The notes under the pieces: generated by a model | The model's input: only the letters and a program-made list of their open reading frames with translations | What the model was told of the DNA's origin: nothing | Databases searched by the model: none | Part shown: one piece after another, positions 40,829 through 48,866 of the stretch | Layout of the letters: the number at the start of each line of letters is the position of its first letter | Numbering within the stretch: the stretch's first letter is position 1 | Program-made: the position numbers and the translations under genes | IMG/VR virus record: IMGVR_UViG_3300024999_000073 | Location: 18,287 to 82,286 of that record | Source of the DNA: a virus | Strand: one strand, 5' to 3' | Length of the DNA stretch: 64,000 nt

Positions 40829-42316
40829 CTATGACTGAACTTCTGGCTTATACTCATGTTCTTGTAAGCCGAACGTCCAGGCAATCGCTTGCCTGGGAGT
40901 CGCCATATCAGGTGGGACACGTAAATAATAATTCTTGTACGTTCCATCTTGTTCGGGCGTTGAATTCTTAACCTCAACAATGACGATTAGCTCATCATTA
41001 GCTACTTCGCGCCGAAAGAGTGTACCAAAATCATCTTCGATGTATATTTTTGATCCAGAAGCGAAAAGATAATTCTCTGCACCAATCTGATCTATCATCA
41101 CACGCCTGATCTCAACATTAGTCTCGGCGTCAATCTTTGACACAGTGATCTCTTGTGGTCTCTCAATCACGTATTCTGGCACCATAACGCCATGCACGGC
41201 ATAGATTTTCCACCCATCTGAGAATGTGACTGCGGGTCCAGAATCGTTGTGCATTCGCCAACGATCATCCATACCAATGAATATTGGTCTATCGCAAACA
41301 AAGCATACATTCTCGAATGGATACCACCAAAATGAATTCTCTGCCAGATTTTTCCAATGATTCAAAATTATCATCTGGTCATCGGTGTGCATTGGGCGTA
41401 ATTTTTCATGGGGATAAAGGTAAAATGAAATCCAATTTGAATCTAAACTTCCCCATAAACTTGTTGGGATAAATTCTATTTTGCTGTTATCCCGCAGGTT
41501 ATCCCCCAGGTTAGCCCACAGGTTATTCTCCAGGTTCTCCCCCAGGTTAGCCCCCAGGTTATCCCACAGGTTATCCCGCAGGTTATCCCCCAGGTTAGCC
41601 CGCAGGTTATCCCCCAGGTTAGCCCGCAGGTTATCCCCCAGGTTAGCCCCCAGGTTAGCCCACAGGTTATTCTCCAGGTTCTCCCCCAGGTTATCCCCCA
41701 GGTTATCCCCCAGGTTCTCCCCCAGGTTATCCCGCAGGTTATCCCACAGGTTAGCCCGCAGGTTATCCCGCAGGTTAGCCCCCAGGTTAGCCCACAGGTT
41801 AGCCCGCAGGTTATCCCCCAGGTTCTCCCACAGGTTAGCCCGCAGGTTATCCCGCAGGTTAGCCCGCAGGTTATCCCGCAGGTTAGCCCCCAGGTTAGCC
41901 CACAGGTTAGCCCGCAGGTTATCCCCCAGGTTATCCCACAGGTTAGCCCCCAGGTTAGCCCGCAGGTTCTCCCCCAGGTTATCCCACAGGTTAGCCCGCA
42001 GGTTATCCTCCAGGTTATCCCCCAGGTTATCCCACAGGTTATTCTCCAGGTTCTCCCCCAGGTTATCCCCCAGGTTAGCCCACAGGTTATCCCACAGGTT
42101 AGCCCACAGATTGATGACTACAACAGCAGTCAATGGACTTTTACAATGCCATATAATCGGCGGCTTTTTATTTATCGTCATGTAGAATTTGTCTATCGTT
42201 GGCCTGATCGCTCTCAGATTGGCTGGACCCGTAGATAAGCCGATCTTTCGCCATTTCTCTCGGAAGGCGATCATTTCAAGTTCTTGTTCAGGCGTTAATG
42301 ATTGTATTTTGCTCAT
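40829..42316 (-). CDS. DUF6745-type protein with about 52 tetrapeptide repeats
   Basis: 495 residues. After a helical N-terminus (about 1-68), residues 69-277 consist of tetrapeptides of the form (W/G/R/E)-(A/D/E/N)-N-L, about 52 in a row. The C-terminal 210 residues contain 'RWRMHNDSGPAVTFSDGWKIYAVHGVMVPEYVIERPQEITVSKIDAETNVEIRRVMIDQIG', which fits DUF6745. The strict Leu ladder every four residues suggests a solenoid or a long helix with a Leu stripe, unlike pentapeptide-repeat helices with period five. Function unknown. Regular 12-base repetition makes the array prone to length change. Confidence 0.7.
   Translation of the reverse strand: MSKIQSLTPEQELEMIAFREKWRKIGLSTGPANLRAIRPTIDKFYMTINKKPPIIWHCKSPLTAVVVINLWANLWDNLWANLGDNLGENLENNLWDNLGDNLEDNLRANLWDNLGENLRANLGANLWDNLGDNLRANLWANLGANLRDNLRANLRDNLRANLWENLGDNLRANLWANLGANLRDNLRANLWDNLRDNLGENLGDNLGDNLGENLENNLWANLGANLGDNLRANLGDNLRANLGDNLRDNLWDNLGANLGENLENNLWANLGDNLRDNSKIEFIPTSLWGSLDSNWISFYLYPHEKLRPMHTDDQMIILNHWKNLAENSFWWYPFENVCFVCDRPIFIGMDDRWRMHNDSGPAVTFSDGWKIYAVHGVMVPEYVIERPQEITVSKIDAETNVEIRRVMIDQIGAENYLFASGSKIYIEDDFGTLFRREVANDELIVIVEVKNSTPEQDGTYKNYYLRVPPDMATPRQAIAWTFGLQEHEYKPEVQS
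41484..42110 (-). repeat. 12-bp tandem repeat array
   Basis: About 52 copies of a 12-mer, on the plus strand CAGGTT(A/C)(T/G)CCC(C/G/A) and near variants, always in phase. Only bases 7, 8 and 12 vary much. The other strand is also open and would read Arg/Leu-rich. Confidence 0.9.
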
Positions 42317-42317
42317 C

Positions 42318-42572
42318 TTAGGTCTCTTCTTTATAGTGGTAGAAAGTCTCCGCTACTAGGTGGAAATAGGCCAGTACCTTGACGGGAATTGTGGGGATGC
42401 GCCCTCTGACATAATCGTTGAGGAACTGGACGCTCATCCCGCAGGCTTTGGCAAACTTGCGCTGAGACCCCATCTTTTCGATCTCAAGCCAAACCATAGC
42501 AGCGACATCGACAGTGGACAGAATAACGTCAACAAGTACCTTTTCTTCAGCTTCGGTATGTGTATGCGCCAT
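42318..42572 (-). CDS. Small helix-turn-helix protein
   Basis: 84 residues. 'GSQRKFAKACGMSVQFLNDYVRGRIPTIPVKVLAYF' (about 35-70) is an XRE-type HTH. It ends one base before the repeat-protein start, so it may regulate that operon. Confidence 0.6.
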   Translation of the reverse strand: MAHTHTEAEEKVLVDVILSTVDVAAMVWLEIEKMGSQRKFAKACGMSVQFLNDYVRGRIPTIPVKVLAYFHLVAETFYHYKEET

Positions 42573-42578
42573 ATTACC

Positions 42579-43043
42579 TCACTCGTCATCGTTGGCTATG
42601 ATCTGGCAGGCGAAGTTCAAAGCCCGCCCAAGAGCAATTTCACGGCCAATCTTGCAATTGTAACTATCCTTAACAGAGCAGACCGCGGTTCCGCCATACA
42701 CATATTGGCCTTGATTTCCAACAATGATCGAGACTTCAGTCAAGCCGCCTCTGGTTTGCAAAGTGCCACTATTGTCGTGTTTTGTCTTTTTGCAGCGCAT
42801 CTGGCGCTGAAGCATAAAGACTGGACGCCCTTTGGTATCCACTCCAATGCCATATCGCCGGTAATGTTCGACAGTAATATTCCAGATCACGCAGTCCGAT
42901 GGAATTCGTCTCAACAGGCGTGTCTCTTGGGTATACAGCGGAATGACTCTACGCAGCATTTGGTGTCCATCGAATGTTACGATTTCATTCTTGTCTTTCT
43001 TTACTAGCTCAGGTTGCTCGTCCACTTCTTTCTCCTTTATCAA
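42579..43043 (-). CDS. Unknown 154-residue protein
   Basis: Charged N-terminus, then 'LRRIPSDCVIWNITVEHYRRYGIGVDTKGRPVFML' and 'LTEVSIIVGNQGQYVYGGTAVCSVKDSYNCKIGREIALGRALNFA'. The last part looks like a beta-strand pair and helix. No family recognised. ATGA overlap with the upstream gene. Confidence 0.5.
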   Translation of the reverse strand: MIKEKEVDEQPELVKKDKNEIVTFDGHQMLRRVIPLYTQETRLLRRIPSDCVIWNITVEHYRRYGIGVDTKGRPVFMLQRQMRCKKTKHDNSGTLQTRGGLTEVSIIVGNQGQYVYGGTAVCSVKDSYNCKIGREIALGRALNFACQIIANDDE

Positions 43044-43333
43044 CTGTCTCCATACTCTTGAGGATGTCCTGGATGCCCTTCGATTCTTTCACTCAAATCT
43101 TCACTCTGATTGTCTTGCGAAGCCTTGATGAGTGTTCGAGTCCATTCGATCTTTCGAGACGCCTCGAAGTTTCCACATTTGTCGCAGAACATCATGAACG
43201 TCTTTGGCGGCACAAAGCCATATACGCTGACATGTTCTCTCGAATGCCCATACGGGCATCCTGGAAGATAATAGAGATAATGATCTCCCAAGTATTGCTT
43301 TATCAGGGTGTCCAATTCACTAAAATAGCCCAT
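43040..43333 (-). CDS. Unknown 97-residue protein with Cys pair
   Basis: 'LPGCPYGHSREH' and 'MMFCDKCGNFEASRKIEW' may form one metal site. Acidic, Gly/His-rich tail. A near-palindrome copy (43353) lies 19 bases before the start. Confidence 0.5.
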   Translation of the reverse strand: MGYFSELDTLIKQYLGDHYLYYLPGCPYGHSREHVSVYGFVPPKTFMMFCDKCGNFEASRKIEWTRTLIKASQDNQSEDLSERIEGHPGHPQEYGDS

Positions 43334-43384
43334 AGCTCACCTAATTTAATTATGCGAATGTTCGCATATTATCATTCGAGATGC

Positions 43385-43639
43385 TCACTCCAGCGTCGCT
43401 TCTTCGTCGGCGTTTTTGAGTTGCTCTCCGCTCAACTCTCGCTCGCGCCAGACTTTCAGGGTTTGGATATCAATCATGGCGGCCTGGATGTCCAGGTTCC
43501 GTGCGTTGATGAGCGCGGTTTTATGCTCGATCATGCGAGTAATAGCAGACTCTAGAGACTCGAAATACTCGAACTCATCTTTCTTGAGGATAGACCGGTA
43601 TGTTAGGCCATCTCCAAAGAGACACTTCTCGTGTTTCAT
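43385..43639 (-). CDS. Unknown 84-residue helical protein
   Basis: Two helices ('KKDEFEYFESLESAITRMIEHKTALINARNLDIQAAMIDIQTLKVWRERELSGEQL'), probably a coiled-coil hairpin. ATGA overlap with the upstream gene. Function unknown. Confidence 0.5.
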   Translation of the reverse strand: MKHEKCLFGDGLTYRSILKKDEFEYFESLESAITRMIEHKTALINARNLDIQAAMIDIQTLKVWRERELSGEQLKNADEEATLE

Positions 43640-43887
43640 GATTGTTCATCCGGCTTTGTCAGGTACGCACTCAGGTCTGATGCGATCTGCGCGCGCATCT
43701 CTGTTTTCTTGACCACGAATGGCAACTCCAAGACTTTTGCAGCCTTCCCAAAAGCAGACTTGTTGAGGGTCAATGCCGATGGGCAGTTCTGAGATGCCCA
43801 CCATTCTGCCCTAAGCGCCCCGTCCCCGAATGGCATTAATGCCACGAAGGGTCGGCCATGTTGGATAGAGGGTCGCACTATCCCCAA
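43636..43887 (-). CDS. Unknown 83-residue protein
   Basis: 'GALRAEWWASQNCPSALTLNKSAFGKAAKVLELPFVVKKTEMRAQIASDLSAYL'. The 5' part and the 62-codon frame upstream (to 44066) look less like coding; the true start may be the ATG at 43836. Kept because of the ATGA link to the next gene. Confidence 0.4.
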   Translation of the reverse strand: MGIVRPSIQHGRPFVALMPFGDGALRAEWWASQNCPSALTLNKSAFGKAAKVLELPFVVKKTEMRAQIASDLSAYLTKPDEQS

Positions 43888-44114
43888 TGAACGTTTGACA
43901 TGGCGAATTTCAGTTCATTGGTAGAGCATCGACCTTGTCCAGCGGGCGCATTGGGCAAAGCAGAATCCCCACGCCAGTCTGCCATACGGAGGACAATCAA
44001 TGTCCGACCCGTGCCAGTTATACCCATTTTAGCCTGGGTTATAGGCCCGTCACCCATAGGTCGCACGGCGCATGTTGGCAGGTGATTCTGCGAACGTCTT
44101 AGGTTATAAAGGTG

Positions 44115-44357
44115 CTATCCGTCTCTAGATTCTCGTACATAAGCTGGTTGTCGTGTAACTTCCATAGCGAGTTTCACACGCGGGCACGTCATCCGGTCTT
44201 GCTTGAAGCCTAACTTCTTGTAGATCGCACTCATGTGGTTCTTGACTGTGCCAGGCTGGATATTCAATATCTCAGCGATTGCATTGTTGGAATATCCATA
44301 AGCTACCAGGCCCGCAATCTGGTGCTCGCGCTTAGATAAATCGGTGAAGTCGCTCAT
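44115..44357 (-). CDS. LuxR-type HTH regulator
   Basis: 80 residues from 44357. 'LSKREHQIAGLVAYGYSNNAIAEILNIQPGTVKNHMSAIYKKLGF' is a full LuxR/GerE DNA-binding domain. No receiver or ligand domain, so it is a stand-alone regulator like GerE. Its targets are unknown. The start lacks a clear ribosome site; a start at 44441 would add 28 unconvincing residues. Confidence 0.75.
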   Translation of the reverse strand: MSDFTDLSKREHQIAGLVAYGYSNNAIAEILNIQPGTVKNHMSAIYKKLGFKQDRMTCPRVKLAMEVTRQPAYVRESRDG

Positions 44358-44476
44358 TATAGCTTGGCGACGATATACTTCAGGGTGTCGATCAACTCGC
44401 GGAGATCGTTGACCTGGCTCCGCTGTTGAGTTCGACTGCAACAGAAAGTATTGGTTTCAGTTTTAGTTCTGCCATC

Positions 44477-44686
44477 TTATGATCTTTTAGACTTAATTCC
44501 AGGGCGATAAAAGAATATTGACGATAAAAGCAATAGCCCGAAAGCCTGCCAGAAATCGATTAATGGCAGACCAAAGATATCAGGGCATAACGCATTCCAA
44601 AGTAACATGGTTATCCATGATGTCAGTGCAGCTAGACCTATTGCCGCGGCTATTATTACTACAAAATCAAAGAGTACGATTTTCAT
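44477..44686 (-). CDS. Small two-helix membrane protein
   Basis: 69 residues; helices at about 4-33 and 42-60 with a basic tail ('GIKSKRS'). GGAG precedes the ATG. Function unknown. Confidence 0.5.
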   Translation of the reverse strand: MKIVLFDFVVIIAAAIGLAALTSWITMLLWNALCPDIFGLPLIDFWQAFGLLLLSSIFFYRPGIKSKRS

Positions 44687-44737
44687 CTTATAATCTCCTG
44701 TGTATGCTATCTATCATATCACAATAACAGGCGGGTT

Positions 44738-44974
44738 TCAGGCCAGTTTCTGATCTCCCGCACAATCTTGCGAATGTTCACCGATTACATCTCCGGCTGT
44801 AAGTTGTGGCAAGTCCGCATCCCGCCAGGTGCCATCGATGATATTCATGGCTTCATCCATCGCAGCCAGAACCGCTTTCATTGTTGCTGTTTTTCCACAT
44901 GCGCGTTCATAAACTACGTGAATGCGAATGTTCACGGGTTTGTTCTCCGGCTGATAGCTGGGGCACATCCGCAT
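44738..44974 (-). CDS. Unknown 78-residue protein, part of a duplicated segment
   Basis: 'IRIHVVYERACGKTATMKAVLAAMDEAMNIIDGTWRDADLPQLTAGDVIGEHSQDC'. The end repeats that of the next protein ('IIEGTCRDADVPQLSAGEQTREHS'). It overlaps that gene by 68 bases in another frame. The near-palindrome at 44769 reads GEHSQD here. Start uncertain. Confidence 0.4.
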   Translation of the reverse strand: MRMCPSYQPENKPVNIRIHVVYERACGKTATMKAVLAAMDEAMNIIDGTWRDADLPQLTAGDVIGEHSQDCAGDQKLA

Positions 44975-45206
44975 CTCTACATGTGCCTTCAATGATAACA
45001 AATGTGTCTTCAATGATAACAAAACCTTCCCGTATTGCAGCTCCTACCGGCGATACTCCCCATCGAATATGAAGATCGGGTTGCTGATCCCATCGATATA
45101 TAGTCGGATCATCTGTATCTGGTACAGCCCAAAATTTTTCAAAGAAATATGAGGGAATGCCGAAAGAACGGGCAATGAGTTCTCTGCAAATTTCATCAAA
45201 ATCCAT
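44907..45206 (-). CDS. Unknown 99-residue protein, part of a duplicated segment
   Basis: Start at 45206 with AGGAG upstream. 'MDFDEICRELIARSFGIPSYFFEKFWAVPDTDDPTIYRWDQQPDLHIRWGVSPVGAA' is an alpha/beta N-terminus; 'FVIIEDTFVIIEG' comes from a 21-base tandem repeat (44981-45022). The end carries the near-palindrome (REHS). Overlaps the DUF5131 gene by 11 bases. Confidence 0.5.
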   Translation of the reverse strand: MDFDEICRELIARSFGIPSYFFEKFWAVPDTDDPTIYRWDQQPDLHIRWGVSPVGAAIREGFVIIEDTFVIIEGTCRDADVPQLSAGEQTREHSHSRSL

Positions 45207-46002
45207 TGGGGAACTCCTGTACGCGCAAATCCTCAGGCCATTCAGCGGGATCGGTGCGCTGATCCGGCCAGCCCCCAAGCTGTTTAACGTATGCTTTGAC
45301 TTGCGCCTCCCTACATTGGTTAAGGATACTCCGCGCCCAATCCAAGTTCATCGGACGCGCGCCAGGGCCACTCTCTCCGCCAATAAGAATCCAGTCTATC
45401 GAGGCATCGGGATCAGAGACGAAACTTTGAAATGTCATCGTCATTGGCCCGTTGTTCTCAAAACCGTCTGGCTGGATGTATGACCAGTTCTCTGGAAGTT
45501 TTACCAGCCCCAACATCGGCTCGACGCTCACGAACCTAACCAATGCTGGGGTTTGTAGCAACAATGGTATGCGCTCATCTGCCCGTTTTTGATTCTCTGC
45601 GGTAACTCCTAACCAAACATTAGGCTGACCATTACTCCAATCAGGAGGCAAACAAGTATCCATACGCTCTGGCCTCTTGGTGAGAATGAGGAACAAATGT
45701 TGTGAACATTCACGGATTATGTCCCAGGCCTCTTCCCGCCAGGGATCAGCCTCTTCGATAAAGAAATCGCTCCAAGAGCACACAAACCAGCTATGCGGTT
45801 CCTTTGTTCGTAAGGGTAAATTGAATGTGGCAGGCTTCGAGCGCACTACCACCGATGGGTCTTGCCCATAACGTTTCTTCTCGCGATACATGTAACATTT
45901 TTCACAGGCAGGGCTGATTGGATGACAACCCTGCCAGCAATTCCAAGTGCCGCCGATATAACCCGGTACGTTTGCCCATCCGATACTGGTCACTTTACCC
46001 AT
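45196..46002 (-). CDS. DUF5131 / phage Gp37-Gp68 family protein
   Basis: 268 residues from 46002, whose ATG shares a base with the upstream TAA. 'GGTWNCWQGCHPISPACEKCYMYREKKRYG' gives the Cys cluster typical of this family, likely an iron-sulfur or zinc site; 'WFVCSWSDFFIEEAD..R..AWDIIRECSQHLFLILTKRPERM', 'WLGVTAENQKRADERIPLLLQTPALVRFVSVEPMLG' and 'DWILIGGESGPGARPMNLDWARSILNQCREAQVKAYVKQLG' complete it. The fold is radical-SAM-like; function unproven. A near-palindrome copy reads RECSQ in frame. Confidence 0.85.
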   Translation of the reverse strand: MGKVTSIGWANVPGYIGGTWNCWQGCHPISPACEKCYMYREKKRYGQDPSVVVRSKPATFNLPLRTKEPHSWFVCSWSDFFIEEADPWREEAWDIIRECSQHLFLILTKRPERMDTCLPPDWSNGQPNVWLGVTAENQKRADERIPLLLQTPALVRFVSVEPMLGLVKLPENWSYIQPDGFENNGPMTMTFQSFVSDPDASIDWILIGGESGPGARPMNLDWARSILNQCREAQVKAYVKQLGGWPDQRTDPAEWPEDLRVQEFPNGF

Positions 46003-46157
46003 TATAGCCTCGATATCCACACGCAGCAGGCAGCAGGTAAGATTATTAACACTGCCAGTCCAACCAGGATGGAGAAACAACCGTATAGAAAACGGCCAAC
46101 GGGTTCAGCCAGGTTTAGCAACGCTATGTCAAATTCGGTATAGTCGCGGTTCTTCAT
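46002..46157 (-). CDS. 51-residue membrane protein
   Basis: MKNRDYTEFDIALLNLAEP then one strong membrane helix ('GCFSILVGLAVLIILPAACCVWIS'). ATGA overlap upstream and TAATG overlap downstream, so it is translationally coupled on both sides. Function unknown. Confidence 0.5.
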   Translation of the reverse strand: MKNRDYTEFDIALLNLAEPVGRFLYGCFSILVGLAVLIILPAACCVWISRL

Positions 46158-46717
46158 TGCTGGACACCTTTAGAAGGCGCGTCTGGGAATAGCCCCGCCG
46201 GGACCAGGATCACCGAACACCAACTCACACCAGCCGTAGCCAATTGAGTCGCTCCTGCCGCGATAGCGCGCACCATGTTCACGAAATCGGATGGCAATTG
46301 ATCTTTCGTCACTACCTTCCAGCCAGCTTCTCTCAGGCCATTTTCGAGATATGCCATACTCTGAGAGTCAGTAAGCATAGCCTTACCGTTAGATGCGTAG
46401 CGCCACACACCGACGGGATCCGCAGCATTGATCTTCATGCCAGTCATGCCATAACCTTGTCCCTGTTGCCACCAGTAGAACAGTACGTTCCGGCCATCAC
46501 TGAGCATCTTCCCACATTGACAGCTTTCCAGGGCTTTCATGATGCCTAGCACGGTTGTACCAGGATGTAGCTCCAGGACATCACCGATCAGGCGCGCCGG
46601 TTGTTCGACGGTGATTGGCTGGCCGACGCAGCCGACCAAAATTGCGATCATGAGCAGGCCGTACATGAAATGCAAATAGGCTTCGTTCAAGAAATGACTT
46701 GCAAATTTGGTTTTCAT
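46154..46717 (-). CDS. Putative lipoprotein
   Basis: 187 residues. 'FMYGLLMIAILVGCVGQ' is a hydrophobic segment ending in a good lipobox (LVGC, Cys near 30). The mature part is alpha/beta ('GDVLELHPGTTVLGIMKALESCQCGKMLSDGRNVLFYWWQQGQ') and ends in a hydrophobic stretch. Surface lipoproteins in phages can block infection by related phages; that is inference only. GGAG precedes the start. Confidence 0.55.
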   Translation of the reverse strand: MKTKFASHFLNEAYLHFMYGLLMIAILVGCVGQPITVEQPARLIGDVLELHPGTTVLGIMKALESCQCGKMLSDGRNVLFYWWQQGQGYGMTGMKINAADPVGVWRYASNGKAMLTDSQSMAYLENGLREAGWKVVTKDQLPSDFVNMVRAIAAGATQLATAGVSWCSVILVPAGLFPDAPSKGVQQ

Positions 46718-46758
46718 TAGAGCCTCCGTTCTCCTTTCAATATTTCTTCTTTCTTTTG

Positions 46759-46974
46759 TTACTGTTGTATATCTAATTTCTCGGTTGTTTCAGGAGTCCC
46801 AAGATATTCATCCGGGTTCATTTCACGCCAATATTTATCGGCTCCATTTGCAGCTAGTTCGATGATCCACTGTTTATGACAATCCGGGCATTCCCAGACC
46901 GTACCAGCATAATATCTCCCGGTGCTTGGTTTGTGACATTTATGGGGTATTCTGCGAATCCTCAAGAATGGCAT
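46759..46974 (-). CDS. Small zinc-binding-like protein
   Basis: 71 residues from 46974, where GGAG lies five bases upstream. 'HKCHKPSTGRYYAGTVWECPDCHKQW' has a C..H..CxxCH arrangement that could hold zinc. Function unknown. Confidence 0.5.
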   Translation of the reverse strand: MPFLRIRRIPHKCHKPSTGRYYAGTVWECPDCHKQWIIELAANGADKYWREMNPDEYLGTPETTEKLDIQQ

Positions 46975-47112
46975 TGTTACTCCGTCAATTTTTGACATAC
47001 GAACGCGAACACCAGAATTATCAGGGCCACGCACAGTCTAACTACTACGGCGCCGCCCTCTGACGAGAACCAACATCTTAGCGGAGAGTTGACTTAGCCA
47101 ATGGCTCCCGTC

Positions 47113-47355
47113 TCATTTGGGGGACTCCGCGGTTGCTGTAACCTTCGCGACTGCGGTCTGCATTATGTGGAATTGCTCAGCGCCGAAAGCGGCTGTCGCG
47201 TTCGCTGCTTGAGTGGCGCTAATAGTCTGGCAATCACAAGGGCATGATTGTGTATTCCAGAAAACGATAGTCATAATTAGGCCAATAAACACAAGTAATA
47301 TCAAGATAAGCAATGCCAGATCAACAGTATATTTGAATAAGCTGAACCTGGTCAT
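47113..47355 (-). CDS. Small membrane protein with Cys cluster
   Basis: 80 residues; one membrane helix (about 10-34) followed by 'NTQSCPCDCQTISATQAANATAAFG'. ATGA overlap with the upstream membrane protein. Possibly a spanin-like or envelope protein, but no motif proves it. Confidence 0.5.
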   Translation of the reverse strand: MTRFSLFKYTVDLALLILILLVFIGLIMTIVFWNTQSCPCDCQTISATQAANATAAFGAEQFHIMQTAVAKVTATAESPK

Positions 47356-47549
47356 CGCCGCCTCACTCTGATCTGCCCCAAAATATAGCCATAGATTGCC
47401 AGGCATACGAAAATGAATATAGCAATTAAAAAGACTGCTACTGACGCCATAATATCCTCCGCAGTGAACCTGACTTGATCGCAAACTGTCACCATTGTAA
47501 TAAATGCCAGGAATGCTGTAATGCCGTAGACGAATCCTCTATATCTCAT
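47352..47549 (-). CDS. Small two-helix membrane protein
   Basis: 65 residues; helices at about 5-24 and 34-60, basic end (IRVRRR). Coupled by ATGA at both ends. Confidence 0.5.
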   Translation of the reverse strand: MRYRGFVYGITAFLAFITMVTVCDQVRFTAEDIMASVAVFLIAIFIFVCLAIYGYILGQIRVRRR

Positions 47550-47809
47550 TGCCTATCTCCATATTCATCAAAGTTATAATCATAAGCAGCCGCGCCTGGA
47601 GTCTCTTTCTCCTCCAATTCGCCGCTCTTGAATGCTTCTACGGCCCGGACGTAATCCGGGAAGATCGAACGCAGTAGCTCTTTATTGCCTTTATCGGCAT
47701 ACAGAATTGCGCGAATGATATGCTCGAAGAAACCGCCAGGCATAAAACCGCGTGGAACACCTATAACATATAATACGTTACGTTCTACCATCGATAGAAT
47801 TTTCGGCAT
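47546..47809 (-). CDS. Unknown 87-residue protein
   Basis: 'YVIGVPRGFMPGGFFEHIIRAILYADKGNKELLRSIFPDYVRAVEAFKSGEL' is helical; the tail is acidic and Tyr-rich ('AYDYNFDEYG'). First gene of the leftward membrane-protein run. Function unknown. Confidence 0.5.
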   Translation of the reverse strand: MPKILSMVERNVLYVIGVPRGFMPGGFFEHIIRAILYADKGNKELLRSIFPDYVRAVEAFKSGELEEKETPGAAAYDYNFDEYGDRQ

Positions 47810-48062
47810 AGGGCCTCCTATTCATTCTGCCTCTCTTTGATTGATTTCCGCACTCCCTCTGGCTCGGCGGCATTATGTACGCTCTCATTTAGTTTGCACG
47901 GCTATTTGGAGGTTCGCCGCCGAGCCATCACCAAAGGAGTCTATCCGATTGCTCGGACAGTGGCATTATAGCCGAAAAGTACGGCGATTTTCAGATGAAT
48001 TTCCACGAGTTTTTCAATTCTGCGAATATTCCCACAATTATAAAATTACCCCAGATTTCCTC

Positions 48063-48090
48063 TTTTGATGTTCGCTTTCTCCTGTATAAT
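48063..48090 (+). promoter_or_regulatory. Promoter placing the start of RNA at the ATG
   Basis: TTTTGA, 16 bases, TATAAT at 48085-48090. Initiation about 7 bases on falls at the ATG at 48098, which has no ribosome site, so the message may be leaderless. Confidence 0.5.
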
Positions 48091-48097
48091 AGCCGCT

Positions 48098-48805
48098 ATG
48101 AGCGGATTAATGGTTTATGTGGAGGTTTCAGAAAAATACAATTGGGCATTATTGCCTTTCTCTTATTTGTTCAATATTTTCTGGGGCGAACTGCAAGAAG
48201 TAATTATCATTGGTTTCACTCCTCCATCATTCCGGTTGCCCTCGAATTTTTATTTCTATTCTGTGGCTCCAAGCAATTGGCCGCCTGAAAAATGGTCGGA
48301 TGCTATGATTCAATTTTTCTCAGAGCAGCCAGAGGAGCATTTTGTGTTCCTGCTATGTGATTATTGGTTATCGCGCCTGGTAGACGTGCGCGGAGTCGCA
48401 GCTTGCTATGATTATATTCGCAACAGGCCAGAAGTGCTGAGAATAGACCTTACCACGGATCGTTTATACGCCGGTGGAATGTTCGACGTAGAAGCCTGGG
48501 GCTGTTATGACGTCATCGAAACCCCTCATGGGACGCCTTACCAGATGAGCATTCAAGCCGCGATCTGGAACCGCAAATTATTTCTATCGCTTCTGCAACC
48601 AGGAAAATCTCCGTGGGAAGTGGAGACGCATATCCAACCACCAGAAACTATGCGGGTGCTCGGAACTCGTCAATGCCCGATCAGATATGCCAATGCGATC
48701 TTGAAAGGTAAACTAGACTTTCCGCAAATTCGCACACTTCCCTCTCCTCACAAAGAGCGGGTTTTCGATATGATACCATCCGAATATTTGCAGGAGCAAT
48801 CATGA
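48098..48805 (+). CDS. Phage glycosyltransferase-like protein
   Basis: 235 residues from the ATG at 48098. 'FVFLLCDYWLSRLVDVRGVAACYDYIRNRPEVLRIDLTTDRLYAGG', 'YDVIETPHGTPYQMSIQAAIWNRKLFLSLLQPGKSPWEVE' and 'MRVLGTRQCPIRYANAILKGKLDF' match a protein type I recall from large phages annotated as glycosyltransferase-like. The 'LCDYW' may stand in for a DxD sugar-nucleotide site. It opens the rightward sugar/methyl-transfer island. A 13-residue frame with ATGA overlap follows before the next gene. Confidence 0.5.
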   Translation: MSGLMVYVEVSEKYNWALLPFSYLFNIFWGELQEVIIIGFTPPSFRLPSNFYFYSVAPSNWPPEKWSDAMIQFFSEQPEEHFVFLLCDYWLSRLVDVRGVAACYDYIRNRPEVLRIDLTTDRLYAGGMFDVEAWGCYDVIETPHGTPYQMSIQAAIWNRKLFLSLLQPGKSPWEVETHIQPPETMRVLGTRQCPIRYANAILKGKLDFPQIRTLPSPHKERVFDMIPSEYLQEQS

Positions 48806-48866
48806 CACAACACATTCAAGTTCCTGAGTTGATGGATTCGTAAAGATGGAATAATAGGAGTCGGAT

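Noticed and set aside
41484-42110. CRISPR array
   Set aside because: Repeats are 12 bases with no spacers and lie in frame in a gene.
41481-42185. 234-codon open frame on the plus strand, Arg/Leu/Ser-rich
   Set aside because: It is the reverse strand of the 12-bp array, open only because the repeat length is a multiple of three. No ribosome site, and the DUF6745 gene on the other strand is clear.
43901-43976. tRNA
   Set aside because: The D-arm-like part (TTCATTGGTAGAGC) and five end pairs (TGGCG/CGCCA) look right, but neither the anticodon stem nor the T-arm pairs and no TTCRA is present.
43878-44066. 62-codon minus-strand gene
   Set aside because: Start lacks a ribosome site, composition is unconvincing and it overlaps the tRNA-like stretch. 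Left as an uncertain gap.
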